The translations under genes and the position numbers were made by a program. Of a DNA stretch of 64,000 nucleotides, positions 9,082 to 18,194 are shown in pieces. A model generated the notes under the pieces. It was not told where the DNA came from, searched no databases, and saw only the letters and a program-made list of their open reading frames with translations. The stretch covers positions 1 through 64,000 of the forward strand of contig JANQRK010000104.1 of assembly GCA_028284585.1 (NCBI GenBank), read 5' to 3'. The stretch is from Chromatiales bacterium. GTDB taxonomy: Bacteria; Pseudomonadota; Gammaproteobacteria; Chromatiales; Chromatiaceae. Position 1 is the stretch's first letter, and each line of letters begins with the position of its first letter.

Positions 9082-10131
9082 TCAAGCACCTGCGGCCTTT
9101 ACCGGTGCCGTCTCAGCACGGTCGAAGTTGGGGCGATCTTGGTCGCCGTCGGCCTTACACAGCCGGGGCTGGATCTCGGGATGCCGATCCGCAACCGCAT
9201 ACACACGCACGTTCGACTGTACAAAGGGCTCGAAGTAATTGGGAATGATCACGTCCTTGCTGTCGAAATCGAGCGCTTGCCAGCCTGCAGCCGCCATCAG
9301 CCGTGGAGTGAAACCGCTGCAGACAAAATCCAGGTATTCATGCCCGGCCTGCTGCATGGTGGCGGCGAGGTGAGCGGTCAGGCCGGGCATGTGCCGTTCG
9401 TCACCATAGAAATCGACCACCCGCAGTGCGCTGGCACCGGCATGCTGGGCCTCACGGCAGACCACAATGTTAACGGCCTCGGACTGCTTCGATAGCAGAA
9501 AGGTGCGATAGCGATAGATCGGGTGTTCGAAGAAGCGCTTGTAGAGATAGGTCCAATCCTTCTGTGGACCCAGTTCGGTATAGGCAGTAAACGGAAAATC
9601 TCTAAGGCTTCGTGGATCGCCTATTTCCTCAAATCGGTAGACCGAATGATCGCGGATCGCCGGCAATGCGGCACCTGACGGAGTTGCCTTGGCGAGTCGC
9701 TGTTCGGTAATCGCCGGATTGATAATGTAGTACTGCGCCATCTCGACCCAATGCATGTCGATCAGATGGTAAATCGCTCGTGTCTGCAAACCGGCGCCGG
9801 GCGCTGCGAAATAACGATGCGGCACATTTTCCATCACAAAGCGCCGCATTTGCAGGCCCAGCATGGGCTCACCGGCAACGTCGAGCGCCTTCCACAGTGA
9901 ACCGGCCAAGTCAGGTAGCGCGGAGCCGTTGTAAGGGATGTAGCCGAATAGGCCGACGATCTCGTCCTGCTCAGTCAGTGCAATCGCCATCGTCAGCCGA
10001 TCAGCGTCGCGAAAGTCATACAGAAACAGCTCTTCGTTGGTCGACAGGATGTGGCCTGCACGCCAGTGGTCGTGCATGAAGGACATCAGACGAGGGGTGT
10101 CTTCGACCCGAGCGAAGCGGATACAGATCAC
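9082..10131 (-). CDS. GNAT-like acyltransferase (tentative)
   Basis: 349 residues from a GTG at 10131, one base past the ACP stop; a TTG at 10167 would overlap ACP. The first 90 residues (IRFARVEDTPRLMSFM, then IVGLFGYIPY) look like the start of a GNAT N-acyltransferase. A second GNAT-like stretch is around RVVDFYGDERH, with LDFVCSGF later, giving a two-lobed arrangement. The name rests on pattern alone. With an acyl-activating enzyme and ACP on either side, it is the best candidate for moving the acyl group onto the product. No membrane segment is seen. Confidence 0.55.
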   Translation of the reverse strand: MICIRFARVEDTPRLMSFMHDHWRAGHILSTNEELFLYDFRDADRLTMAIALTEQDEIVGLFGYIPYNGSALPDLAGSLWKALDVAGEPMLGLQMRRFVMENVPHRYFAAPGAGLQTRAIYHLIDMHWVEMAQYYIINPAITEQRLAKATPSGAALPAIRDHSVYRFEEIGDPRSLRDFPFTAYTELGPQKDWTYLYKRFFEHPIYRYRTFLLSKQSEAVNIVVCREAQHAGASALRVVDFYGDERHMPGLTAHLAATMQQAGHEYLDFVCSGFTPRLMAAAGWQALDFDSKDVIIPNYFEPFVQSNVRVYAVADRHPEIQPRLCKADGDQDRPNFDRAETAPVKAAGA

Positions 10132-10132
10132 G

Positions 10133-10381
10133 TTAGTCGTGCCGTTTGGTCTGAATGATCTCGGCAATCCCGCTGACCGTACTCATCCGGGGATCGACCA
10201 GATCGTTTTCGGCGAAACGTATGCCGAATTCGTCTTCTAACGACATGACCATATTGAACACGCCCAGTGAATCCACGTAGCCAGACTCGAACAGGTCGGC
10301 ATCATGCTGGATGTCGTTCAACGGCAGGCCACGCTTGTCGGCGATATGTCGGGCGATAAATTCTTCGATTGCTTTGCTCAT
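10133..10381 (-). CDS. Acyl carrier protein
   Basis: 82 residues. The phosphopantetheine attachment serine is S38 in YVDSLGVF, and the protein is acidic and helical with a typical ACP core (ESGYVDSLG, then SLEDEFGIRF). It is not the fatty-acid AcpP, whose motif is LGADSLDTVELV, so a dedicated carrier is likely. Its start overlaps the upstream dehydrogenase stop by 4 nt (ATGA), and its stop is directly followed by the GNAT-like gene, so all are one operon. It probably carries the acyl group made by the ligase at 7509-9068. Confidence 0.93.
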   Translation of the reverse strand: MSKAIEEFIARHIADKRGLPLNDIQHDADLFESGYVDSLGVFNMVMSLEDEFGIRFAENDLVDPRMSTVSGIAEIIQTKRHD

Positions 10382-11565
10382 CTGACTTTCGTCACTAGGG
10401 TATCTTCAGAGGGTGTCGACGCCTGTACCGGTTCCCAGCAACGACTCGAACTGGACAGACGCGCGGTATGGAACAGTGCCAAGCCATCAACAGCATGTTC
10501 GATACCGAACACATAAGGATTGGTGTGCCGGCGTGTCTGGCGCCACTCGAGCAACGCGTCGGCAATATCGGTGTACAGATTGGCGAAGGCCTCGATGAAG
10601 CCAGACGGGTGGCCAACTTTCATTCGGTTGTAGCGGCCCTCACCGGCAACCCCGGCCTGGCCTCCGCGATCGATGGTCATCTGAGTACCGTCCATGGTCG
10701 CAATCTGCAGTTGCTCGGGCTCCATCTGATACCACTCGGCACTGGCGTGCTCACCAAACAGGCGAATCCGCAGCCCGTTGCGACGACCGATCGCGGTCTT
10801 GCTCATCCAGAAATTGGCCGTCATCCCGCTTGGGTATTGCAGCCACATCGAGACGTTGTCGACGATACCTTCGTACTGTGAATAGGTATTGAACTCGGCG
10901 TTGACCGTCGCTGCCTCCTCAGCAGTCAAAAAGTGTGCGAGATGATGCAGGTGCACACCCAGGTCGAGGCAGATGGTCGGAATGAAATCGTCTTTGAGTC
11001 GCCAACTCTGCGGTGGCGCGGCCTTGCCGGCGATCGCGGGCGGGCGCACAAAGCCTTCTTGCGGCATCTCGAGATGTAACTGCTGGACCTTGCCGAACTG
11101 GCCATCCAGGATGCGCTGCCGCAACTCACGCACCATGGGATAACCACTGTAATTGAAGGTCACCGCGACGAAGTTTTTTTCCGCTTGGTACTGGCCCAGC
11201 AGCGCACGCGCATCAGCCAGCTTGGACACGACCGCCTTCTCGCAGATGATCGGGACGCCACTCTTCAGCAGGGCCTGCAGGATCTCGTAATGATCAGGTG
11301 TCGGGGTGAGCACCACGACGGCATCCAAGCGCGCCCTCTCCGCCAAGATCAGATCGCGCCAGCTGGAGTAGACACGTTCCGGCGCCACCTGCCAGGCCTC
11401 GCCAGTCCGATGGTTGGTCGCTGGATCACGGCTGAAGACGCCCGCCGCGAGCTCCCAGCGTCCGTCGAGCTGGCTGGCAGCAAAATGGGTCTGACCGACC
11501 GCCGACGACAGGCCGCCACCGATGAAGCCAAGCGACAAGCGTTGCTGACCGTGCGCGTCTGCCAT
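10378..11565 (-). CDS. Gfo/Idh/MocA-family NAD(P)-dependent oxidoreductase
   Basis: 395 residues. The Rossmann start is GFIGGG (residues 13-18), and the family signature EKAVVSK replaces the usual EKP. DLGVHLHHL, holding the conserved D and H of the catalytic region, lies in the C-terminal half. Members oxidise or reduce sugar hydroxyls, often on UDP-sugars. First gene of the - strand operon, overlapping ACP by 4 nt. In sugar clusters such enzymes make a keto sugar for later amination, but no aminotransferase is seen here. Confidence 0.9.
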   Translation of the reverse strand: MADAHGQQRLSLGFIGGGLSSAVGQTHFAASQLDGRWELAAGVFSRDPATNHRTGEAWQVAPERVYSSWRDLILAERARLDAVVVLTPTPDHYEILQALLKSGVPIICEKAVVSKLADARALLGQYQAEKNFVAVTFNYSGYPMVRELRQRILDGQFGKVQQLHLEMPQEGFVRPPAIAGKAAPPQSWRLKDDFIPTICLDLGVHLHHLAHFLTAEEAATVNAEFNTYSQYEGIVDNVSMWLQYPSGMTANFWMSKTAIGRRNGLRIRLFGEHASAEWYQMEPEQLQIATMDGTQMTIDRGGQAGVAGEGRYNRMKVGHPSGFIEAFANLYTDIADALLEWRQTRRHTNPYVFGIEHAVDGLALFHTARLSSSSRCWEPVQASTPSEDTLVTKVR

Positions 11566-11935
11566 GTCATTACCCCATTGCCGGGCCAGGCGATTGCTGC
11601 GTTTCCGGGCCGGAACACTGGGCTCGCGGCACAGGAATCGCGGGAGATAGTCAAAAAAACGTTACCTGGGCAGCAGGTCTGCATAATCTGTACCAGTTGA
11701 GGAAAAGAACTCCTTGATGGGGCCGGTATCAGGGACCTGCCGGGGGGCTGTCCCGTCGATTTTTAAGGGCTCGCGCGAGACTCGTCGGCGCCGGTGTGTA
11801 GCTGGACGCATTAAGCCCTCCGAGCAGACCCCAAAGGCACCAGATTGCGGCTGGGGTTGGCCCAACGCGCATGGCGGTAAACGGAGGCCTAAATGCGAGC
11901 CCATCGGCCAACCGGGCACCAGTGACCAGTGCTAC
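11566..11935. other. Non-coding gap between the dehydrogenase and tadA
   Basis: 370 bp upstream of the - strand operon and downstream of tadA. Only short overlapping reading frames without recognisable features occur. It should contain the promoter of the Gfo/Idh/MocA operon, but I see no clear -35/-10 pair. Confidence 0.6.
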
Positions 11936-12532
<597 letters not shown>

Positions 12533-12552
12533 TTAACTCTCTCGGTCCGTGC

Positions 12553-12786
12553 TCACCGCTTTGGTGTGTCAAACGCTTTCCACAGCGCACTGCGCTGCTG
12601 CAGATTCAACCGAAACCAAGCAGTATTCCCAAATATGGTGACCAGCATCAGTGCCGTGTCGGCCGTGATTGCACGGCGACCAGTCGGGACTTCGAAGGTC
12701 GGTGTTGAGGGTCCAAAGCCTTCATCAAAGCTTACGCCAAAGACGTCGCCTGATCTCTCGGGGCGGACCAGCTCCCCCGAGTGGCT
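12553..12786 (-). pseudogene. Degraded HigA-type antitoxin gene
   Basis: The end of this reading frame contains GRRAITADTAL followed by FGNTAWFRLNLQ and ALWKA, which match the C-terminal part of HigA (XRE-type) antitoxins (GKRAITADTALRLAR, then FWLNLQ, then YDLW). About 40 codons upstream, HSGELVRPE matches the HigA start HPGELVREE. Between them the helix-turn-helix is missing or read out of frame, so indels have destroyed it. No HigB/RelE toxin gene is seen next to it. An orphan, dead toxin-antitoxin remnant is the likely explanation. The match is from memory of the family pattern. Confidence 0.6.
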
Positions 12787-12954
12787 TAGGCACCGACGTA
12801 AGCTCGCTGCAATCACCATCGGGTTGAGGTTGTCCTCCCCCGGTTCCGTCAAACCTGGCAACCGGCGGAATGAACAACAGATCGAGGAAGAAAATGGTCC
12901 TGCTTTCGCCCTAGCTGAGAAGGGTCAAAGCGGATAAATTGGGGTTACTGCGTT

Positions 12955-12969
12955 TGGCGCGATTCGTGC
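12955..12969 (+). promoter_or_regulatory. Sigma-54 (RpoN) type -24/-12 promoter
   Basis: TGGCGCGATTCGTGC closely matches the RpoN consensus TGGCACG-N4-TTGC, with the GG and GC pairs 10 bp apart as required. It lies 66 bp before the start of the PEP-CTERM-like SGNH gene, a plausible leader length. Several PEP-CTERM gene sets are known to use RpoN together with a PrsK/PrsR-type system, which fits. No activator site was identified. Confidence 0.6.
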
Positions 12970-13034
12970 GTTCTTACCTATCCCGCACAAAACGGCGATC
13001 ACGAAGGTCGCCATTAACTTTCAAGGAAACGTAC

Positions 13035-14123
13035 ATGATACGCAAACAATCTGTGACTCTGATCGCAGCGCTCTCGATGCTCTCGGTCGGCCTGCTGGCT
13101 ACCTCGGGTGCACGTGCCTACAGCGACTTCTTCGTCATCGGCGACAGCCTGTCCGATGTCGGTAACCTGTTCCTGGTGACTGGTGGCCTGATGGACCCGG
13201 CAACCGCACTGCCGCAGCAACCACCCTATTTTTCCGGGCGCTTTTCCGATGGTCCCGTGTTCGTCGAGCATGTGTACAACGGATTGGGCCTGCCCGGCGT
13301 TGTGACGCCGTCGTTCGCCGGCGGCACGAACTACGCGGTCGGAGGCGCGCGTTTGCGCTACCACGCGTCGGATAACGACCCGATCGCGGGTTTCGACCCG
13401 AGTGTCTTCGACCCGCTCGGTAACTTTGACTCGGGGGCACTTCAGTTCTCGTTGCTCGGCCAGGTCGGAAGCCTGCTCGCTACCGAAGGCCCAGTCCTTG
13501 ACGATCAGGCGCTATACAGCCTATGGGTTGGATCCAATGATGTGTCAGATGCAATTCTCTCGGTACTCGCAGGAACCGCACCAACGGCGACCTACCCGCT
13601 GGAACTGTTGGAACAGGGTGCGGCCGATGTCGGCGACGCGGTGCGCGATCTCGTCGACGCAGGCGCGCGTTATCTGTTGCTGCCGACAGTCCCCGATCTG
13701 AGCCTGGTACCGCAGACTCAGGAAATCGGTAGCCTGGTTGCCAGCGCGATCGCACGGAACCTTTCTGCAACCTTCAATAGCCTGGTCGACGCCCAGCTCA
13801 CCGGGATCGACGCCGACATACGGCGTCTGGACACGTTTGCTTTTTTGAACGCACTGGTCGCAGATCCAACGGCCTTCGGTCAGCCAGCGGGTGTCAATAC
13901 TAATGAGGCGTGCTTCAGCGGATTCGTCGGTGTTCCCGGACCGGTCTGCGCGGACCCCAGCAACTATGTGTTTTTTGACAGAATTCATCCGTCGGCACTT
14001 ACCCACGAAACACTGGGCGCATTGGTTCTACAGGCGGTTCCGGCGCCAGCCACCATTGCCCTGTTGGTATTGGGTGCGGGCGGCTTGACTAGGTCGCGGC
14101 GCGGCGCGGCGGTGGCTACCTAG
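13035..14123 (+). CDS. Secreted SGNH/GDSL-family esterase with PEP-CTERM-like tail
   Basis: 362 residues from the ATG at 13035, which has AAGGAA 7 nt upstream. A signal peptide ends after ARA (residue 28). The SGNH blocks are GDS (36-38, nucleophile S38), GSND (N168, D169) and DRIHP (D315, H318), so the active site is complete. This fits the plant-type GDSL lipase/esterase group. The C-terminus VPAPATIALLVLGAGG followed by RSRRG is a PEP-CTERM-like sorting tail: VPxP, a membrane segment and arginines. An exosortase may anchor or release it. Substrate unknown. Confidence 0.85.
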   Translation: MIRKQSVTLIAALSMLSVGLLATSGARAYSDFFVIGDSLSDVGNLFLVTGGLMDPATALPQQPPYFSGRFSDGPVFVEHVYNGLGLPGVVTPSFAGGTNYAVGGARLRYHASDNDPIAGFDPSVFDPLGNFDSGALQFSLLGQVGSLLATEGPVLDDQALYSLWVGSNDVSDAILSVLAGTAPTATYPLELLEQGAADVGDAVRDLVDAGARYLLLPTVPDLSLVPQTQEIGSLVASAIARNLSATFNSLVDAQLTGIDADIRRLDTFAFLNALVADPTAFGQPAGVNTNEACFSGFVGVPGPVCADPSNYVFFDRIHPSALTHETLGALVLQAVPAPATIALLVLGAGGLTRSRRGAAVAT

Positions 14124-14389
14124 TCACCGGCGGACTGCGACAGCCGATCGGTATTCCCCGCCGCAGCAGAAAAAAGCATGTTTCGCATCCATGCGATACG
14201 GTGTTTTCATGCACTTCATCGACTGGGTCCCAGACAGCGCAGGTGGCCTATGGATGCCGTCAACTATTTATACAAGACTGAGCACTACAATCGACGATAG
14301 TTTTTTCCTCATCTCCTAAGGCGCCGAACCCAGAAAAAATTTGAGCCGAAATAAACTGTGTGATTTCAGTCGTTGCCAGCTGGTGTCGG

Positions 14390-15967
14390 TCACTCCCACT
14401 CGATCGTGGCTGGCGGTTTACTCGAGATATCATAGGTGACGCGCGACACGCCAGTGAGCTCGTTGATGATCCGGCTCGAGATACGCTCTAACAACTCAAA
14501 CGGCAGATGGGCGAAATTGGCAGTCATGAAGTCGACCGTTTTTACCGCACGCAGGCTGATGACGTACTCGTAGCGCCGCGCATCGCCCGCAACACCCACG
14601 GATTTTACCGGCAGGAAGACCGCAAATGCCTGGCTGACCTCATCGTACAGACCGGCCTCGCGCAACTCGTCGATGTAGATTGCATCGGCACGCCGCAGCA
14701 GCTCGGCAAACTCGCGCTGGACCTCGCCCAAGATGCGCACCCCGAGACCTGGGCCGGGGAACGGATGCCGGTAGATCATCTCGTACGGCAAACCGAGCTC
14801 GATACCGATTCGGCGCACCTCGTCTTTGAACAACTCCCGCAGGGGCTCGATCAAGCTGAGCTGCATGTGATCGGGTAAACCACCGACGTTATGGTGCGAC
14901 TTGATGACATGCGCCTTGCCGGAGGCAGCGCCGGCTGACTCGATGACGTCCGGATAGATCGTGCCCTGCGCGAGATAGCCGACTCCGTCCAGCTTGGCCG
15001 CCTCCTCTTCGAAGATATCGATAAACAGATTGCCGATAATCTTGCGTTTTTGTTCCGGGTCAGTCACGCCGCGCAGGCCCTTGAGAAAGCGATCCTCGGC
15101 GTTGACGCGCACGACGTTGACCCCCATATGCTCGGCGAAGGTGGCCATCACCTGGTCACCTTCGTGCAAGCGCAACAGGCCATTGTCGACGAAGATACAG
15201 ATCAAGCGGTCGCCGACCGCCCGGTGCAGCATCGCCGCGACCACGGATGAATCCACTCCACCAGACAGCCCGAGCAAGACCCGGCCTTCACCGATCTGAG
15301 CGCGCATGCGCGCGATACCGTCGTCGATAATGCCCTGCGGATTCCATCTGGCCTCACTGCCACAGATCCCTATGACGAAGCGTTCGAGGATGCGCTCACC
15401 CTGGCGGGTATGGGTGACCTCGGGGTGAAACTGTAGGCCGTAAAAATGGCGCGTCTCATCGGCCATGCCGGCCAAGGGTGCATTGTCGGTGGTGCAAATC
15501 GCCTTGAAATCGGGCGGCAACTCCTCGACCCGATCACCGTGACTCATCCAGACATCCAGCAATCCCCAACCTTCGGGGCTGGTATGGTCCTCGATGTCAC
15601 GCAACAGCTTCGAATGACCCCGCGCACGGATCCGCGCATAGCCGTACTCGTGCTTGGCCGAGGGCGCGACCCGACCGCCGAGTTGAGCCGCCATGGCCTG
15701 CATGCCGTAGCAGATACCGAGCACAGGGATACCAACTTCGAATACCTGTTGCGGTGCGCGTGGCGGATTGTCGGCCGTTACCGTCTCTGGGCTGCCTGAC
15801 AAGATGATGCCGCGCGGCGGATCACCTTGCAGAGCCGCGGCGCAATTATCATACGGCCAGATCTCGCAATACACCCCAGCCTCGCGCACCCGCCGGGCAA
15901 TCAACTGGGTGTATTGAGAACCGAAGTCAACGATCAGGATTCGGTGGGCGTGGATGTCTGGGGTCAT
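14390..15967 (-). CDS. guaA: GMP synthase (glutamine-hydrolysing)
   Basis: 525 residues, family length. It makes GMP from XMP, ATP and glutamine. The class I amidotransferase domain has nucleophile C86 in GICYGMQ, with the His-Glu pair later (LQFHPEVTH). The ATP pyrophosphatase P-loop is LSGGVDSS near residue 234, and the dimerisation domain ends in TIEWE. It lies 117 bp downstream of guaB on the same strand, the standard guaBA operon. Confidence 0.98.
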   Translation of the reverse strand: MTPDIHAHRILIVDFGSQYTQLIARRVREAGVYCEIWPYDNCAAALQGDPPRGIILSGSPETVTADNPPRAPQQVFEVGIPVLGICYGMQAMAAQLGGRVAPSAKHEYGYARIRARGHSKLLRDIEDHTSPEGWGLLDVWMSHGDRVEELPPDFKAICTTDNAPLAGMADETRHFYGLQFHPEVTHTRQGERILERFVIGICGSEARWNPQGIIDDGIARMRAQIGEGRVLLGLSGGVDSSVVAAMLHRAVGDRLICIFVDNGLLRLHEGDQVMATFAEHMGVNVVRVNAEDRFLKGLRGVTDPEQKRKIIGNLFIDIFEEEAAKLDGVGYLAQGTIYPDVIESAGAASGKAHVIKSHHNVGGLPDHMQLSLIEPLRELFKDEVRRIGIELGLPYEMIYRHPFPGPGLGVRILGEVQREFAELLRRADAIYIDELREAGLYDEVSQAFAVFLPVKSVGVAGDARRYEYVISLRAVKTVDFMTANFAHLPFELLERISSRIINELTGVSRVTYDISSKPPATIEWE

Positions 15968-16084
15968 TGCAAAGATTCCAAAAAGGCGGCTACCTAGGCC
16001 GAGTGGAGTAGGCCAGGTACAGGTCGCTGGCCGCGTGCCAGCCGATGGTGGAAGCGACTAAGCCAAGTCTCGTATGCCGAGAGA

Positions 16085-17554
16085 CTAGTCGCGACGATAG
16101 TTGGGTGCTTCTTTGGTAATCTGCACGTCGTGCACATGCGATTCGCGCATCCCCGCATTGGTCACGCGCACGAACTGCGGCACGGTGCGCATTTCCTCCA
16201 AGTTGGCGCAGCCCGTGTAGCCCATGCTAGAGCGGATACCGCCGATCAGCTGGGTGATCACATTGACCAAGGGGCCCTTGTAAGGCACTCGTCCCTCGAT
16301 CCCCTCGGGCACCAGCTTCTCTTGCTTGGTGTCTTCTTGGAAGTAGCGGTCACTGGAGCCCTGCTGTCCGGCCATCGCGCTGAGCGAGCCCATGCCGCGG
16401 TAGGTCTTGTAGGAACGGCCCTGGTAGATCTCGACTTCACCCGGCGACTCGTCGGTACCGGCGAACAGGCCACCGATCATCACCGAATGCGCACCGGCCA
16501 CGATCACTTTGGCAACATCACCCGAGTAACGCAGGCCGCCGTCGGCGATTATCGGCACGCCGGTTCCCGCCAGCGCTCGGGCCACGTTGTCGACTGCCGT
16601 TACCTGGGGCACGCCGACCCCGGCGACGATACGCGTGGTACAGATCGAACCCGGCCCAATACCTACCTTGACCGCATCGGCACCCGCCTCGACCAGCGCC
16701 ACACCGGCCTCGCCGGTGGCGATGTTGCCGCCGATCACTTGGACATCGGGGAAATGCTCCTTGATCCAAGCGACTCGCTTCAACACCGAGACCGAATGGC
16801 CATGCGCAGTATCCACGGTTATGACGTCGACGCCGGCCTCGACCAAGAGCTCAACCCGCTCCTCGGTGCCAACGCCAGCACCCACCGCCGCACCTACCCG
16901 CAAACGCTCCTGGCTATCACGGCAGGCATCGGGAAAATCAGTCGCCTTCTGGATGTCCTTCACGGTGATCAGGCCACGCAACTGAAAATTGTCGTTGACC
17001 ACCAAGACCTTCTCGATCCGATGGCGATGCAACTTTCCGACGACTTCATCGCGCCCTGCGCCTTCGGCCACCGTCACCAGGCGGTCCTTTGGCGTCATGA
17101 TCGAACTGACCTTTTGATCGAGACGGGTCTCGAAACGCAGGTCCCGGCCCGTGACTATGCCGACCAACTCGGTGCCGTCCACTACCGGGACACCGGAGAT
17201 ATGGTTGGATCGGGTCAGTGCGAGCACTTCACCGATGCTGGTGTGCGGCGACACCGTGATCGGGTCGTGGATCACACCACTCTCGTAGCGTTTGACGGTA
17301 CGCACATGGGCCGCCTGATCGGCCGGGGCGATGTTCTTGTGCACAATACCTATGCCACCGGCCAATGCGATCGCGATGGCCAACCTACCCTCGGTGACCG
17401 TATCCATGGCCGCCGACGCCAGGGGAATTTTGAGTTCGATGTCGCGGGTCAGCTTAGTCTCCAAGTTGACATCTTTCGGTAGCACCTCGGAGCGCGCGGG
17501 TACCAGTAGCACATCGTCGAACGTCAGGGCTTGTTGGTCTTGAGCGAGGCGCAT
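16085..17554 (-). CDS. guaB: IMP dehydrogenase
   Basis: 489 residues. NAD-dependent oxidation of IMP to XMP, the first committed step of GMP synthesis. The catalytic cysteine is C305 in GPGSICTT. Two CBS domains lie between about residues 90 and 205, and the flap holds YRGMGS. First gene of guaBA, with a good sigma-70 promoter just upstream. The 117-bp gap to guaA contains a short GC hairpin but no strong terminator. Confidence 0.98.
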   Translation of the reverse strand: MRLAQDQQALTFDDVLLVPARSEVLPKDVNLETKLTRDIELKIPLASAAMDTVTEGRLAIAIALAGGIGIVHKNIAPADQAAHVRTVKRYESGVIHDPITVSPHTSIGEVLALTRSNHISGVPVVDGTELVGIVTGRDLRFETRLDQKVSSIMTPKDRLVTVAEGAGRDEVVGKLHRHRIEKVLVVNDNFQLRGLITVKDIQKATDFPDACRDSQERLRVGAAVGAGVGTEERVELLVEAGVDVITVDTAHGHSVSVLKRVAWIKEHFPDVQVIGGNIATGEAGVALVEAGADAVKVGIGPGSICTTRIVAGVGVPQVTAVDNVARALAGTGVPIIADGGLRYSGDVAKVIVAGAHSVMIGGLFAGTDESPGEVEIYQGRSYKTYRGMGSLSAMAGQQGSSDRYFQEDTKQEKLVPEGIEGRVPYKGPLVNVITQLIGGIRSSMGYTGCANLEEMRTVPQFVRVTNAGMRESHVHDVQITKEAPNYRRD

Positions 17555-17589
17555 CAGGTCTTCACCACCGGATTGAAGCTAAACAGTTA

Positions 17590-17618
17590 ATTATAGGATT
17601 TGACGAAAACTCGGTAAA
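17590..17618 (-). promoter_or_regulatory. Sigma-70 promoter of guaBA
   Basis: On the - strand, a perfect TATAAT -10 box (17590-17595) is preceded by TTTACC (17613-17618, 4 of 6 matches to TTGACA) with 17-bp spacing. It lies 36 bp upstream of the guaB start. Confidence 0.7.
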
Positions 17619-17786
17619 CTGGGTAGGCTGCCAATTGTGTCGGAAAACGCCCAAAACTGTCGGGTGTAAGGCGATCCACACGCCGCGACAGGCCTCAGCA
17701 ATAGCGTCCGCCACCGACCTTCGCAGCGCACCCTCGACGGGTAGAGACAACCAACAACAGCGACCGTCAGTCCGGGAGACCCAGCG

Positions 17787-18125
17787 ATGATGAACAAACC
17801 CTCAACGGTGCTTGCGCTGGCCACGCTCGCCCTCGCCTTGGTGGGCTGTGCGCAACAGGACACCAAGCCCGCGGCAGACGCGGCGGCGGCCGACTACCGA
17901 GCGGCGCTTGCCGAGGCCAAGGCGGCGCGGCTACAGGCCGCACAGGTCGGTGGTGAATGGCGCGACACGGGTAAGCTCATTCAGGCCGCCGAAAAGGCCG
18001 CTGCGGAGGGCGACTATGCCCAGGCCAAGAGCCTGGCGGAAAAGGCCGCCGCTCAGGGGCACCTGGGCCAGGAGCAGGCCAAAGGCCAGACCGATGTCGG
18101 CAACCCAGCCTATCTCTACCAATAG
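17787..18125 (+). CDS. Small lipoprotein resembling SoxXA-binding protein
   Basis: 112 residues. Signal peptide with lipobox LVGC (cysteine about residue 21), then an alanine-rich helical region, GGEWRDTGKLIQAAEKAA, and a short tail. The WRDTGKxI motif and overall size look like SoxXA-binding proteins of sulfur oxidisers, in which a small lipoprotein supports the SoxXA c-type cytochrome. That reading is from memory of the family. No other sox gene is in the window. It sits between divergent guaB and xseA. The alternative is a generic alanine-rich lipoprotein. Confidence 0.6.
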   Translation: MMNKPSTVLALATLALALVGCAQQDTKPAADAAAADYRAALAEAKAARLQAAQVGGEWRDTGKLIQAAEKAAAEGDYAQAKSLAEKAAAQGHLGQEQAKGQTDVGNPAYLYQ

Positions 18126-18194
18126 GCGGACTCCCTGCGACCCGGCGCGAGCGCGTCTCGAAGAGTTGCGGCACCCCACAGTCGACTACCCGAG

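Noticed and set aside
14290..14389. T-rich stretch after guaA as a terminator
   Set aside because: The adjacent inverted repeat is short and weak; not enough for a call.
16130..17482. 450-residue open frame antisense to guaB
   Set aside because: It lies wholly inside guaB on the other strand, has no recognised motif, and its length follows from the GC-rich codon use of guaB.
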